NCBI GenBank assembly: GCA_015847255.1
Contig: JADLZK010012337.1
Location: 1,488,001-1,552,000, forward strand
Source: Hyparrhenia diplandra
Lineage: Eukaryota > Streptophyta > Magnoliopsida > Poales > Poaceae
Reading direction: 5' to 3'
DNA length: 64,000 bases
The position numbers and the translations under genes were made by a program. Positions within the stretch are counted from its first letter, which is position 1, and every line of letters begins with the position of its first letter. The notes under the pieces were generated by a model. The model did no database searches. It was not told the origin of the DNA and saw only the letters and a list, made by a program, of their open reading frames with translations. Shown one piece after another: positions 33,703 to 44,252 of the stretch.

Positions 33703-34594
33703 AAGTTTAGTGCTATTAAATGTCGTTGCTATGAAAAAGAAAGCTCCCAGCCGTATATAGACATCAACCCTGAACCGCTGTGGCAGCCCACCTCACCTCT
33801 CCACGCTAAAATCAGGTTGCAAAAAGACTTGAATGCCCCTGCCCTGGACATCGATCCCCTCGTTTCCTATGTCTCGTTAAAAAAAAAGAAATGCTTTGCA
33901 TCATGACCCCTAGGCTATTTCGAAATTCACTAAGCCTTACTTTGGAAAACTCTATTTCTAGCGCTTTTACCTAACTAACCCTAAGATAGAATTCAAATTG
34001 CGTTGAAGCCCTTCTCTTCTTCATTTTCACGAGACGGAACGACTCGGACGCTGCGTTGCCGTGGGATGGGGACTGGGCGCGCCGCGTTGCCGCTCGACGG
34101 CGAGGGGCCACGCTCGACGGTGAGGGCCGCCGCCGCTCTCGACAGGGAGGACCACGCCGCCGCGCCGCCCGAGCACACCGGCAGGTGGTAAGGTGCTCGC
34201 GCGGGGCCCTTCCCGGGCTCTAGTGGGCGGCGGCCTGGCTGCTAGATGCGCCGGCGGGCGCCGGCGCGGCAGCCTGGGCTACTAGACGAGCTGCTCTCCT
34301 CTCCTTCCCTCGATCTAGCTTGCTATGTAGTCATGGCGGGAGGTTGAAGAAGGAGCTTACATGTGGGACCCACGCGTCAGCAGGGAAAGGGGAGGGAAGG
34401 GACAACCTGTTTTTTTACCGAACAGAACGGAGGAAGGGGATAACGGTATGGCGGGGGCATTGAGCGTCTTTTGCAGCCTGGTTACATCGTGGAGAGGTGA
34501 GGTGGGGCTGCCACATAGACAAAAAAGTGCTAAAAATGTAGAAGTTTGCAGCAACACGGTGCTAAAAAAAATAGCGGCAACCTTTAAGTGCTAA
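33703..34594. mobile_element. Long-TIR Mutator-like element, possibly carrying captured host sequence
   Basis: About 170 bp at the left (from TTTAGTGCTATTAAATGTCG through GTGGCAGCCCACCTCACCTC and AAAAAGACTTGAATGCCCCT to about 33,890) recur as a diverged inverted copy at the right (34,394-34,594: in reverse complement TTAGCACTTAAAGG, GTGGCAGCCCCACCTCACCT, CAAAAGACGCTCAATGCCCC). Long TIRs around non-transposase sequence are typical of non-autonomous MULEs. The middle (34,000-34,260) is GC-rich and exon-like (CGACGGCGAGGGGCCACGC), so it may be a Pack-MULE. A 9-bp duplication was not resolved. Confidence 0.6.
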
Positions 34595-35556
34595 TTGGAG
34601 AGTGAACATTCGGTAGGATGCTAAAAAGTTATATATATCTTGACGAATATAAGATAAGATGAAATCATTGTGTTCCATGCTACTCCATCCCTTGTGCTCG
34701 TGTGTTAAAATTGAAACTCTGCACCAACCATATTTTAGAAGAGTGCTCATTCATAATGGGAATAGAGGACGGAATGTTGGGCTAATTTTAGTTGATGGCT
34801 GATTTTGGCTGAGCTGAAAGATGATAAGGCAAGACAAGCGAACATGCTGACCTCAGCGAGAGTGATCGCGTTCCATGTAGGCCCATCCGAGTGCGGGCCT
34901 AGGGCATTCTTGATCCATTTTTTTGGCCCTTGAGAATTTCAAGCCATGGGCTTTCCTCGCTTGTGCGCGTTAGCCCAGCTGGGTGGCCCTCCGCGTCGAC
35001 GGTGTGGGGGCTTTCTGCCCGGCCGTGGACCCCGTGTTCAGACCCTCCCGTTTATGTCCTCTGCCTGCAGAAAGATTAGTGTCCTCCAAAACGTTTTTGG
35101 CATCGCAGGAAAAGTTCTGGGCAATACAACGAATAACCAGGCTACTCTCCTCAAAACTCATGAGTCGTTGTGAGTTTTTAGATCACGCAGAGGCAAAATT
35201 TTATTAAGCAGATAGAATTTTCAGTCACACAAACAAGCAGCTTATTAGTAACAACCTGCAAACACTCAACAACATGCAAGGTAAAGGTACACACGCATGC
35301 AAAATGTAGCATCCTACCAACTCTAGCAGCTGGTAACTGAAAACCAGCCAACGACAGTGCTTTGAGCACAGCATGCATCATGCATGAGCATGGCATGGCT
35401 CTTTATTCATAGACACTACTAAATCACACTGACGACAAGCAAGAGCAAGCATCGAGCCAATCCGCGACATTAATTGTTTCTTCCCAGACAAAGCTCAAGA
35501 AGAAGCAAACTCGAGTTGCATCCACGCAGCAGACGGCCGGCGTCTGGCCGGTCCCA
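34595..35556. other. Intergenic stretch before the inhibitor gene
   Basis: No gene recognised. 34,690-34,965 contains phrases (AAACTCTGCACCA, GAGTGCGGGCCTAGGG, GGCCCTTGAGAATTTCAAGC, CATGGGCTTT) that recur in diverged form at the right edge of the window (63,830-64,000), so it belongs to a dispersed repeat. 34,946-35,160 is moderately GC-rich with overlapping short frames. Confidence 0.45.
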
Positions 35557-35997
35557 TCAGAAGGCCTCACCCAGGAACACTGCCGCCGGCGCCGGCGTGC
35601 AGCGGCGCTCGCAGAAGTTTGTGAGCAGGTCCTCGCAGCGGTAGGTGCGGACGGGGCCAGGACGCACTTCGGCGGTGAGTGTGTACCTGACGCACTTCTT
35701 GCACTCTGGGCGGCACCCGTGCAGCGAAATGTCATCGCACCGGCACTTCGGCGGGTTCATCCTGAGGCAATAACTGCAGTCGTCGCAGCACGGCCATGAG
35801 CTCGTCCTCAGAGATGGCCGCTCCAGCTTCCTCCTTGTCCCCTGTGGCCACAAAAAACAGCAAGTGATGATCCTGGCGAAAAGTTAGAGGGCATGCACGC
35901 AAGAGGATTGTGACTCGTCACCTTTGCCCAGTGGCAGATCAGCTGCGAGGACGGTGAGAACAGCTAGAGTGATGCCAAGTATCACCTGAGGCCTCAT
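35557..35997 (-). CDS. Bowman-Birk/WIP1-like serine protease inhibitor, frame break in exon 2
   Basis: Bowman-Birk inhibitors are secreted, wound-induced peptides that block trypsin-like proteases. Exon 1 (35997-35922) encodes MRPQVILGITLAVLTVLAAD, a signal peptide. The 80-nt GT-AG intron (35921-35842) is phase 1. Exon 2 (35841-35557) carries the double-headed cysteine pattern: WPCCDDCSYCLRMNPPKCRC (reactive loop, P1 probably Arg), HGCRPECKKC, then YRCEDLLTNFCERRC, close to maize WIP1. Spliced in phase, exon 2 first reads DKEEAGAAISEDELM and would miss the cysteine core, which lies one base off. A single-base indel near 35,793-35,800 is the simplest explanation. So this is either a pseudogene or a sequence error; use of another splice site is less likely. 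ATG chosen because it starts the signal peptide. Confidence 0.75.
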
Positions 35998-36090
35998 ATT
36001 TGTTTCTCCTTGGCAAGAACAGAACAGGTCACAATGCAAAGTTTGTTGCTTGGATTTTCTTCCTACAGCGATCTGTTTGAGGCTGGAGGC

Positions 36091-36100
36091 CTTCTTATAG
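36091..36100 (-). promoter_or_regulatory. TATA box of the inhibitor gene
   Basis: On the minus strand CTATAAGAAG lies about 95 bp upstream of the inhibitor ATG, at a suitable distance for a plant TATA box. Confidence 0.55.
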
Positions 36101-36283
36101 GAGGGTGGAGGGGAATTTTTCTAAGTTTAGACCAAGAAACCTAATATTTCAATTTTCAAAAGGGTGTCCAAACTAAAATGTTTAGGAACTAGAACTTTTG
36201 GTGGGGCCAAAAAGTCGTGCATGACTCATCAGGTACTATATATAGTGACACCACATGCATTGTTGTGACCAATTACTAGCCAA

Positions 36284-36965
36284 TAAAGGGAGATCATGCT
36301 ATGATAAACTCTATCTTATAAATTGCTCCACAGGTAAAAAAAAAATCTGGTCCACAGGTAGTACATGGTACTTTTGTTTTTCAACAGAAATAAAAATTAT
36401 TTTGGACTATCTTCAAACGAGACTATAGCATTGGACATCATATATGGGAAGTGGAATGATTGTTATGATTTGATATGCCTACTTATCAAGCCGAGCTTCT
36501 TATATCTTTGCATGATATTGTCACTAAACTAGAGCCTGAATAGGTCAATTGTTACATGAGTTTCAGCAGATTCTTTGTTATATGGAACACCTCAAGTTGT
36601 GGAAATATACATGACAAGACATATGATCATTGAGAAATTTGTCTTGAGATAAAAGATTGCTAGTAACATGACTAAGGAAATAATCCTTTATATCCTCAAA
36701 GAGTTAAATGCAAAATGGCAGTCCCTTAAGCACCATGATGTCTTAATTTGTGGGCCTAGAAAAGCAGGAGTGGCAGTCAACATATTTAGGCATGCAGTTA
36801 ACATGGAAGTGAAGACATGTTACTTATAAGGCTTGGCAAGTGACTAGAAAACCGTGCAGCCTTATGCTCTAGCTTTCATTGCAAAGCTTATGTCCACATG
36901 TTGAGTTAGGCTACAAAATCGAAAAGTTTAAACTGAGAAGGAAACCTACGAGACCTGCATGCAAA
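36284..36965 (+). pseudogene. MULE transposase C-terminal fragment, copy A
   Basis: Across frames the text of a Mutator-like (MURA) transposase C-terminus can be read. It has ETITLD-like and KWNDCYDL phrases, then KEIILYILKELNAKWQ, then HDVLICGPRKA, then a SWIM zinc-finger remnant (NMEVKTC...WQVTRKPCS...LAFIAKL), and finally ELGYKIEKFKLRRKP. The stretch between the SWIM domain and the ELGYK end is deleted relative to copy B. Stop codons and frameshifts are frequent. The upstream DDE catalytic domain is absent. Confidence 0.7.
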
Positions 36966-38600
36966 TAGAGAGTATATAATTAACAATTTATACAAAAGAG
37001 TACTTTACAATATTTTTATAGTCAAACAATAACAAAATGCCATATCACCTCAACAAAGAAAAAAAATCAAGTACAGGATAAATGATGAACGAGGATTATC
37101 AAGATGCCTGACCCTGGCTAGTGCTAGGCCTGTGCTCACTGCTTTTGGCTCGTGCCCATGCATCTGTGTCCTTTGTCACCAAAAAGATGGACACGGCCGC
37201 AATGGCCGCTAGTGGCCTAGTAACACTGTAGCACGCAGCCGCTTCTGTACATTCACGGGCTGAAATGGTACAGTCACGGCCTGAAAGGCAGTGCTAACAC
37301 GTACACAAGCACATGCATGAACCGTCCAGCGGCTGGTCGAGGTGAATTATTGACCAGGTCATTGCCGGGCAATCAGTAAGTAGGCCCAACTACAACGACG
37401 TTAGAATGGAAGTATCACTTTCCCACGGAGAAACCAAAAATACAATCTCCCTCGAAGAACACATGAATAAGACTATAATAACTAAGAGAGGACGGATAAG
37501 CTCAACGTGTGACACTGACACGAGTTGTGACCTACTAGTAGCTGGTTAGTGGTCGATCACCGTCCCACGGCGTGGTGGAAATATATAGATATCTATTTAC
37601 CATAGTACAGATGGATTTCATGCATGCATATTAAAAGGTCTTGAATATGAATATCCAGTTTGCATTTATCTCATATATGTTGATCATTTTGTATAGGAAT
37701 CGAGTATAGTGTAGGGAGAGTGAGCATCTTCAAGAATACAAATTAGCTAGGTTTTGACTACTGACCTGTCTTAATTAAATGGCTAGTGCTAATATAAAAC
37801 ACTAAAAGTACCAATGGTACTTCTCCTCCGGTAATAAAAGAAATTTGCATATATATTACCTGAACAAAGAAAAAAAGAAGTACGGGATAAAACACAAAAA
37901 TCTCAAACATAAAAGGTGGGCGAGGGCTATTTAAGATGACTGCACCGGCTAACACAGCTAGTGTAGGCCTTGCACTGCTTTTGGCTCGTTTAGCCCATCT
38001 ATGCTCATTTTCGCAGACAATGCAAGATGATGGGTACGGCGGCAGCAGCTGCTAGTAGCATAGTATACCACTGCACCGTGGCACACGACGACGAAGAGCG
38101 AATTATTGGAGCCTGCCATGTTGGTACATTCACGGGGTGAAATATGCAGCAAAGAGGGGTGAAATGTTGAAGAAATGTTCAACATCTTGATCCACTGTAA
38201 TGGCTTGTCCGGTGGGGTGGGACGAAGAAGAGATAGAAGGGTGGGAGTATTAAAATCTACTGTAACGGCTGGTGTTAGGTAGTTATAAGATGCACATTAT
38301 ATAGTGGATTAATGGTTCATCCGGTGGATTTTCTGCGTCTCGGATTATGCTCAATCCACGTCTGTGATGTGGTTTTCCGGGGCCGCTCTGGTGTCTGGTG
38401 GCCATGTGCTTCAAACGTCTGCAGATGTACCGTCGCCGTTATGCAGACCCATGCATGTGATCTGATGAGTCGTCTTTTCGAGGCGTACGATGACCGTCCA
38501 CTTGGGCACGCACGCCGTGTGGCAGACGCCCCTGCCTTGTTGTAGCCGGAACGGAAAGATGGACGAGCGGCACATGAACACTGTCCAGCTGGTTGAGACG
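36966..38600. other. Non-coding stretch with two copies of a dispersed module
   Basis: No gene recognised. 37,085-37,330 and 37,915-38,180 each hold one copy of a module also found at 41.7, 43.7 and 45.1 kb, with phrases such as TTTTGGCTCGT, CCATCT.TG, TACATTCACGGG and TGAAAT. The rest is AT-rich. A short plus-strand frame at 38,312-38,545 has no motif. Confidence 0.45.
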
Positions 38601-38607
38601 AATTAGT

Positions 38608-38864
38608 CCCCGTTTGGATTGCTCCAGATTGTGCAATCTAAAAAGAGCACCCAAACTGTCCAGATATTTAACCAGCTTATAAAATCTATATAGTTCAAAT
38701 TCTTAAAGCCAAGCTAATCGAACCCAGCTTCTAATGTTAATAGACAATTATACCCTTTCCTATTTGTACCACGAGCACAAACCAATCATCCTCTGCGAGG
38801 GTATTCTGGTATTTTGCTCCATGTAGTCCTAGCGAGCTTCCAGAAGAAGTTACCAATCCAAACA
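38608..38864. mobile_element. Short MITE-like element
   Basis: About 260 bp bounded by inverted CCGTTTGGATTG and CAATCCAAACAG. It has no coding capacity. The exact ends and a target duplication could not be fixed. Ends reading GTTTGGATTG are common in grass hAT/PIF MITEs. Confidence 0.5.
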
Positions 38865-38906
38865 GCCTCTTCTTTCACCTTTTATAATCGCTTATAGGAA
38901 TTTGGC

Positions 38907-39668
38907 TAATAAAGGGAGATCATGCTATGATAAACTCTGTCTTCGACAGAAATAAAAAATCAGTACGTGGTACTTTTTGTTTTTCAACTGAGATAAAAAT
39001 TATTTTGGACTATCTTCAGATCGACGAGACTATAACCTTGGACATGATATATGGGAAGTGGGATGATTGTTATGACTTGATGCCTACTTATCCAGCTGAG
39101 CTTCTAAGATCAGTGCATGATAGTGTGACTAAACTAGAGACAGGCTAGGTGTGGTTCATCAGATTTTTTGTTGTGCAACATCAAGTTCTAGAAATGCATG
39201 GAAAGATAAGACGTATGATCATTGAGGAATTTGTAGTGAGATCAAAGATTTCTAGTAACATGACTAAAAAAATAATCCTTGATATCATCAAAGAGCTTAA
39301 TGCAAATTGCAAAATCCAAAGCCCTTAAGCACCATGATGTCTTAATTTGTGGACCTAGAAAGTATAGTGAGTCTAACAGATTTAGGTACGCTAGATTAAC
39401 TTTGAAGTGAAGGCATGTACTTGTGGGGCTTGGCAAGTGATTTAAAAAAACCTTGAAGCCACTCTCTAGCTTTCATTGAAAAGCTTAGTACAGAGGTATA
39501 AATGGATGACTTTTGTCCATAAATAATACTTCTATGTTGAAAGGCTGAGCAAGGCATATATAGGTAGTTCTTTTCCTAGTGACATCCAAAGACTAATTAT
39601 GTACACATGTATTTTGACTTGGGCTACAAAGTTCATAAGGCTAAACTGAGAAGGAAACCCAAAGGAAG
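38907..39668 (+). pseudogene. MULE transposase C-terminal fragment, copy B
   Basis: This diverged copy of the 36.3-kb fragment shares AATAAAGGGAGATCATGCTA exactly at its start. The readable protein runs IILDYLQIDETITLDMIYGK, DCYDLMPTYPAELL, then KKIILDIIKELNAN, a SWIM remnant (CTCGAWQV...LAFIEKL), MDDF, and DLGYKVHKAKLRRKPKG. These are characteristic of the end of MURA-type transposases. Several stop codons and shifts are present. The 2.6-kb spacing of the two copies suggests a local duplication that also affected neighbouring modules. Confidence 0.75.
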
Positions 39669-39718
39669 ATTATAGTTAAATTAAAAACAATATATAGAAA
39701 TATATAAATATTTTTTAG

Positions 39719-40180
39719 GGCCCTGTTTGGATTGTAGTATTTTCAAAGGAATTTCAAAGGAAACCAGTTCCTATGGTTTGTCGACGTCACTCAAAGCATT
39801 TGGAACGTAGGAATGCTCCTTCCCTTTCCTCAGGAAAGGTTTCTTCGGCTGCACAAAACTCGGAAAAAGAATCCACCTTCGAGCCAAGGGAAATGTTTGG
39901 CGCTAGCTCTGTGCTTGCTAATTATGGCCTGACGCTAACGCTTGTGCATGTCGTGGCCGCTCACACTCGCTTGGTATAATTGATTCCTATGGAATGCCGA
40001 CGTCACTAGCGTTTGGAACAAAGGAATCAATCTTGCCATTCCTCTCTAAAAAGGATTGAACTCCTTCACAAAACGTAGGAGGAACTGGAAAATCCAAACC
40101 AATGGTTTCATTCCTTGGAACTCCTTCACAAAACGTAGGAACCGGAAAATCCAATCCAAACCAATGGTTTCATTCCTTGG
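39719..40180. mobile_element. MITE-like element with a 60-bp tandem repeat at its right end
   Basis: The left end GGGCCCTGTTTGGATTG and the right-side CAATCCAAACCAATGG are partly inverted. At 40059-40180 a 60-bp unit starting AACTCCTTCACAAAACGTAG and ending ATGGTTTCATTCCTTGG occurs twice with a few changes. The inside repeats GGAATNCC...GACGTCACT..CNTTTGGAAC twice (39,780 and 40,000). No protein is encoded. Confidence 0.5.
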
Positions 40181-41526
40181 CGCGCGCAGCGTGCAGACAA
40201 CTCCTGACTGTGAAGCAACCAAGCATTGGTAGGCATGCCGATAACATGGCGTCCCTCTTAGCGTCCCTCTTAGTGGCTCATCGGCTACCCAAGAGGAGGT
40301 CGACAACATGGCGGCAAAACATCCGTTAACGAACTACGCCGCCAAATCATCCGCTAACGAACCGGCAAAGACAATCGAGCGGACGGGTCAAAAGCCGCAA
40401 GATAAACCAAACCGTATGATAATAGGGTGTAGCGGGCCTGAAGAGGGACTCGGTGACGAGGCAAAGGTAGGCATGCTAGATCTCGGCGGCCGAGGCAAGG
40501 GGCTCGAAGGATAACGCCTCGAAAGGTATGTGGTGCCAAGAACGTCACCATCATCCGCCCAATCACCGTCGGGCTGACTTTTCGCCCGAGTCCCATACCA
40601 ACCACCAAATAACGCCGGCCGTCCCTAGTCACGCCCGTGCAGGGCCTGATGGACAGCCAAACGACCCTATAGGTGAAGGAGATGACTTGCACGACCCATC
40701 CCACCACCACGGTGGTGCGGGTGCAACATTGCCTAGACGCAGCCAGCGGTGCCACCATGACGACGCGTTGACGGTGCCCGAACAAACCGCAATCACCACA
40801 CGACCTCGGCGTAGCCGCCATCATTGCAGGGCCCGGCCATGGAGCAAGCGCCGCCACTACCGGACAATTGAAGAGCCCGGCCATGCCCCACGGTTGAGGC
40901 CGCTGCGGCCGTGACACCAGCGGTGCCCCGACCCACTAGAGGGCGCCGGGCGGCATGGGCGAGCTAGCGAGACACACGCAACTAGGGGGAGCGACCGAAG
41001 AAGCACCGCCCACAGCCCCGAGCGCGCTATCAAGACCACAGGTCTAGCCTTGAGGAGGATGAATCCGCACGCAAAAGACGGGCCCCCGCCATCGCCGCCG
41101 CCCGCGATCATGCTTTGCGGGGCGACCAACAACGCCGCCCACGGACCAAAGCGCCAAAGAACGCCGACCGAGAGAGTGCAACGATCGGTTGAGTCCGGAT
41201 CCCGGTGGCGGGATATGCGCCGCGATGCATGCGAGCGCTTATTTGGAGGAGAAGGTGTTGGAGAACCGGGGGCAGAAAGGGGAGCGAGGTGGGAGGAGAG
41301 GGTGCGACGGCGCCGGTTGTGCGGGGCCGCCACGTGCACGCGGCAACGGCGGCCGGATAAGAGGTGACAATAGGCGCAGGCGGCGTCGCGGGCGGAGAAG
41401 CTCGAGTCACCCGTTGGGAGCGGTGGTGGTGGTGGGGGTGGGGAGTCTCCTACTACTACTGGCACTGAAGTGGAGTACGTACATGAAAGATCAGAGCAAG
41501 CAAAAATACACGTACACATGAATATG
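40181..41526. other. GC-rich block 1 with overlapping frames on both strands
   Basis: Long frames exist on both strands (187 and 220 codons on minus, 128 and 105 on plus) but their sequences are Arg/Pro/Ala-rich low-complexity text without a domain, typical of chance ORFs in GC-rich DNA. Such GC-rich blocks are frequent inside non-autonomous CACTA/MULE elements of grasses. No terminal repeat was found. Confidence 0.4.
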
Positions 41527-41680
41527 TATAGGAAAAAGTCTACTTAACCCCTGAACTATGGGGCTGTGACTACTACTTTCCATCACTTTTAAAACCGTCT
41601 AACCAATACCTTAAACTTTGCAAAACTTCTAAATCACCCCTTGGACGGTTTTGTTTGATGGTTTTGCCTACCGCCACAGA
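41527..41680. mobile_element. Single end of a MITE family (GTCTACTTAACCCCTGAACTAT type)
   Basis: GGAAAAAGTCTACTTAACCC followed by CTGAACTATGGGG matches the end of a dispersed grass MITE family related in layout to the complete copy at 59.2-59.7 kb (AAAAGTCCAAATTACTACCC). Only one end is visible here. Confidence 0.45.
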
Positions 41681-41684
41681 AATG

Positions 41685-42187
41685 CGGTTGCTTTTAGTTC
41701 TTGGCAAAGATGAATTATTGAGCCCTGCCACGTTCGTACACTCACGGGTTGAAATGCTGCGAAAGAACTCAAAGCCAAGCATTTCAACTAGTCACCATTA
41801 GTACGTGCTACGGGTCCCTCCACTAAAAGGACGCAGCAAGCACGCAGAAACTTTCCATGGAGTCGGTCACGGGTTGCACTGTACGTGGTGGGAGAGGCCG
41901 GCCAGTTTGGGCAGCATAGGTGACGAGGGCGTAGTCGGTCAAGGAGAATGTCCTGCCTGCGGTTGGGTTGGGTTCACGGTCTCACAGCAACGAAGAACGA
42001 GAACGACGATGGAGCTGTTGGGAGGGATGGGAATGGTGTTGCGCGATGAGTTTTGTGCATGACACGTCCCTCTCAGTAACTCCATAATCTTTGCACTGAC
42101 ATTCCTGCATCCACGACCAACCATACATTGGCACGAATATTCAGGAACTAGTGAGAACGATAGCTGAAAAGACAGTGCAAAGATTAT
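41685..42187. repeat. ~500-bp duplication, copy A
   Basis: Shares with copy B (43,730-44,252) long near-identical stretches, e.g. GCAGCAAGCACGCAGAAACT, CGGTCACGGGTTGCACTGTA, GCGCGATGAGTTTTGTGCAT and GAACTAGTGAGAACGAT, in the same order and orientation. Copy A has about 50 bp (GGGAGAGGCCGGCC region) that are missing in B. Confidence 0.9.
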
Positions 42188-43729
42188 GCTCTACCGAAGC
42201 CGTCACGGGTGGCGGCTCCTGACGAGGAAAGGATGTCACGCCACGTCACGCCACCCATCGACATTGGGGGCAGACATCCTCCCACGACGACCAAGACGCT
42301 GTTGGGTAGGGACACGACCTTCCGCTGGCCGAGCAGGAATGCCGCTCACAAGCTGAGGGCGTGGTTGACCACGCCCCCCGCCTTCTCCGAGGCACGCGAC
42401 GTCCACTAGCCACCTCGCCATGGCCCGGAACCACAGCTGGACCACTTAGCGGCTGCGCCTCACGGTGCATCGAAACAACCTTCGGGGGCGACGAGCGACC
42501 TCGAGGTACGTAGGACATGGCCATCTCATCACCGGAAGCGCCGCCATCGTCATCTTCCCACCAGCGGTGCTTCGGGCGCCCTCCAAACGGCCTCTAGGTA
42601 GGAAAGGCTCGGCAAGGGGAGATAGGGTGAACGACGGGCCCGAGGCGGGGCGGATGGGCGGACGAGGAAGGAGTCGAGGGCGGCGACACCCATATCCTCA
42701 ACCCGCCGCCGCCGCCCGCGCCTTCCTTGATGCCCTCAACGTTGACTCGTCGTCGGGTCAGAGGCAAGCAGGGACGGAGTCGCCCCCGTGGCGACAAAGA
42801 CTCAACCCGCCCGGTCGAGGAGCACTGTTGCCCCAATCCCCGACGCCTTGTCGGCCCCGGCGCCGCCGAGGAGCTGTGGTCGGTGGAGGCGACGAGGCCC
42901 GCCTTACCGCCCCCGGTCGAGGCATCCCCACCTCAAGACCGGGAAGGCATCGCTTTTAGCCCCACCACATCTCCAAAGATTCGCAAGTCTGTGCCGGGCT
43001 GCCCCCACCCGTGGTGTCGCCATCGTTGTCATGTGTGTGTGTGTGTGGGGGGGGGGGTCGTTGGCGTCGACGGCCGCAGAGGCAACATGGCCGGTGGTGG
43101 TGGACCGCCGGATGGCTCCCAGATCCGTCGGGGGTGGCCATGGCCGCTGGGAGGTGGCCGAAGTAGAGGGGGCTCGACGCGGCCGGCGGCCGCGCGCGGC
43201 CGGCGGCGGCGGACTGGCGGTGACGCAGCCTCGAATCGAAAGTCCGCGTCGTGCACACCCACGCCCGCACCGCCGCCATCGTGCGAGGATGGAGTCGCGG
43301 CGGCCCGCTCAACCCCCGCCATGGGCGGCCGAGGCAAGGTCCAGCAGCGGCCCACGCCGGTCTCCCGACGGCCGACACGCTTGGCGCCATCGCCCGGCGG
43401 CCGCATCTCCGCCGGCGCGAACGGCGTTGCGGCGACGGTTCTGCGCCGCGGCGAGGGACGGCGAGGAGAGAGAAGACGAGGGAGGAGAGGCGGGGGAGGG
43501 CCACCGGGCGAGGAGCGCCGGGCGGCGGCGGGAGGGGCGCGTCGCCCGGGCGCGCTCTTTTCTCTTACCGCTTGTTTTGGTGTATTTAATGCGATGTGAT
43601 GGAGAGGGTGGAAAAACTTGAAGGTTAGGTTAAAATTTTTGCCAACTAAACAGGTAAGTTTCGTCAATCTGATCTAGATACATAAGAGATATTTGATTGG
43701 AGTATATATATTGGTTCGGCACAGAAATG
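42188..43729. other. GC-rich block 2 between the two duplication copies
   Basis: Open frames of up to 290 codons overlap on both strands (e.g. plus 42,727-43,599 and 42,788-43,621; minus 42,956-43,504 and 43,029-43,667). All are Arg/Pro/Gly-rich without a recognisable domain. The absence of stop codons on several frames at once is expected at this GC content, so I do not call a gene. A (GT)n run followed by (G)10 lies near 43,030-43,058. Confidence 0.4.
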
Positions 43730-44252
43730 TGGTTTCTTTTATTGCTTGGCGAAGATGAATTATTGAGCCTGCTACGTTCGTAAACTCACGGGTTGAAATG
43801 CTGCGACCCAAAGCCTGACCGGCCTGGGTCCCTCCACTAAAAGAACGCAGCAAGCACGCAGAAACTTTCCATGGAGTCGGTCACGGGTTGCACTGTACGT
43901 GGTCAAGGAGAATGGGGGTTGGGTTGGGTTTAGTGAAGGTCTCACAGCAACGAAGAACGACGATGGAGCTGTTGGGAGGCGGGGGCACTCGAGTTGGAAG
44001 GGAGACAGTCACACACACACCAAGGAGAAATGAGACGAACGTCTACCATGATCTAGCTGGGGAGCGCGTGATGGATGGAGAACGACCGGTAGGGAATGGT
44101 GTTGCGCGATGAGTTTTGTGCATGACACGTCCCTCTCAGTAACTTCGTAGTCTTTGCACTGTCATTACAGCATCCACGACCAACCACACATTGCCACGAT
44201 TATTCAGGAACTAGTGAGAACGATGGCTGCAAAGACAGTGCAAAGATATATT
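43730..44252. repeat. ~500-bp duplication, copy B
   Basis: Second copy of the unit at 41,685-42,187. It contains about 100 bp of extra sequence (from GGGGGCACTCGAGTTGG to ACGACCGGTA) not found in A and lacks a ~50-bp segment of A. Both breakpoints involve short GGT/GGGAGG direct repeats. Confidence 0.9.

Noticed and set aside
40354..41519. Minus-strand frames of 187 and 220 codons
   Set aside because: Same reason: GC-rich, no motif, overlapped by frames on the other strand.
42727..43667. Open frames up to 290 codons on both strands
   Set aside because: Five or more long frames overlap in this very GC-rich block, all low-complexity Arg/Pro/Gly text with no domain. This is expected where stop codons are rare.
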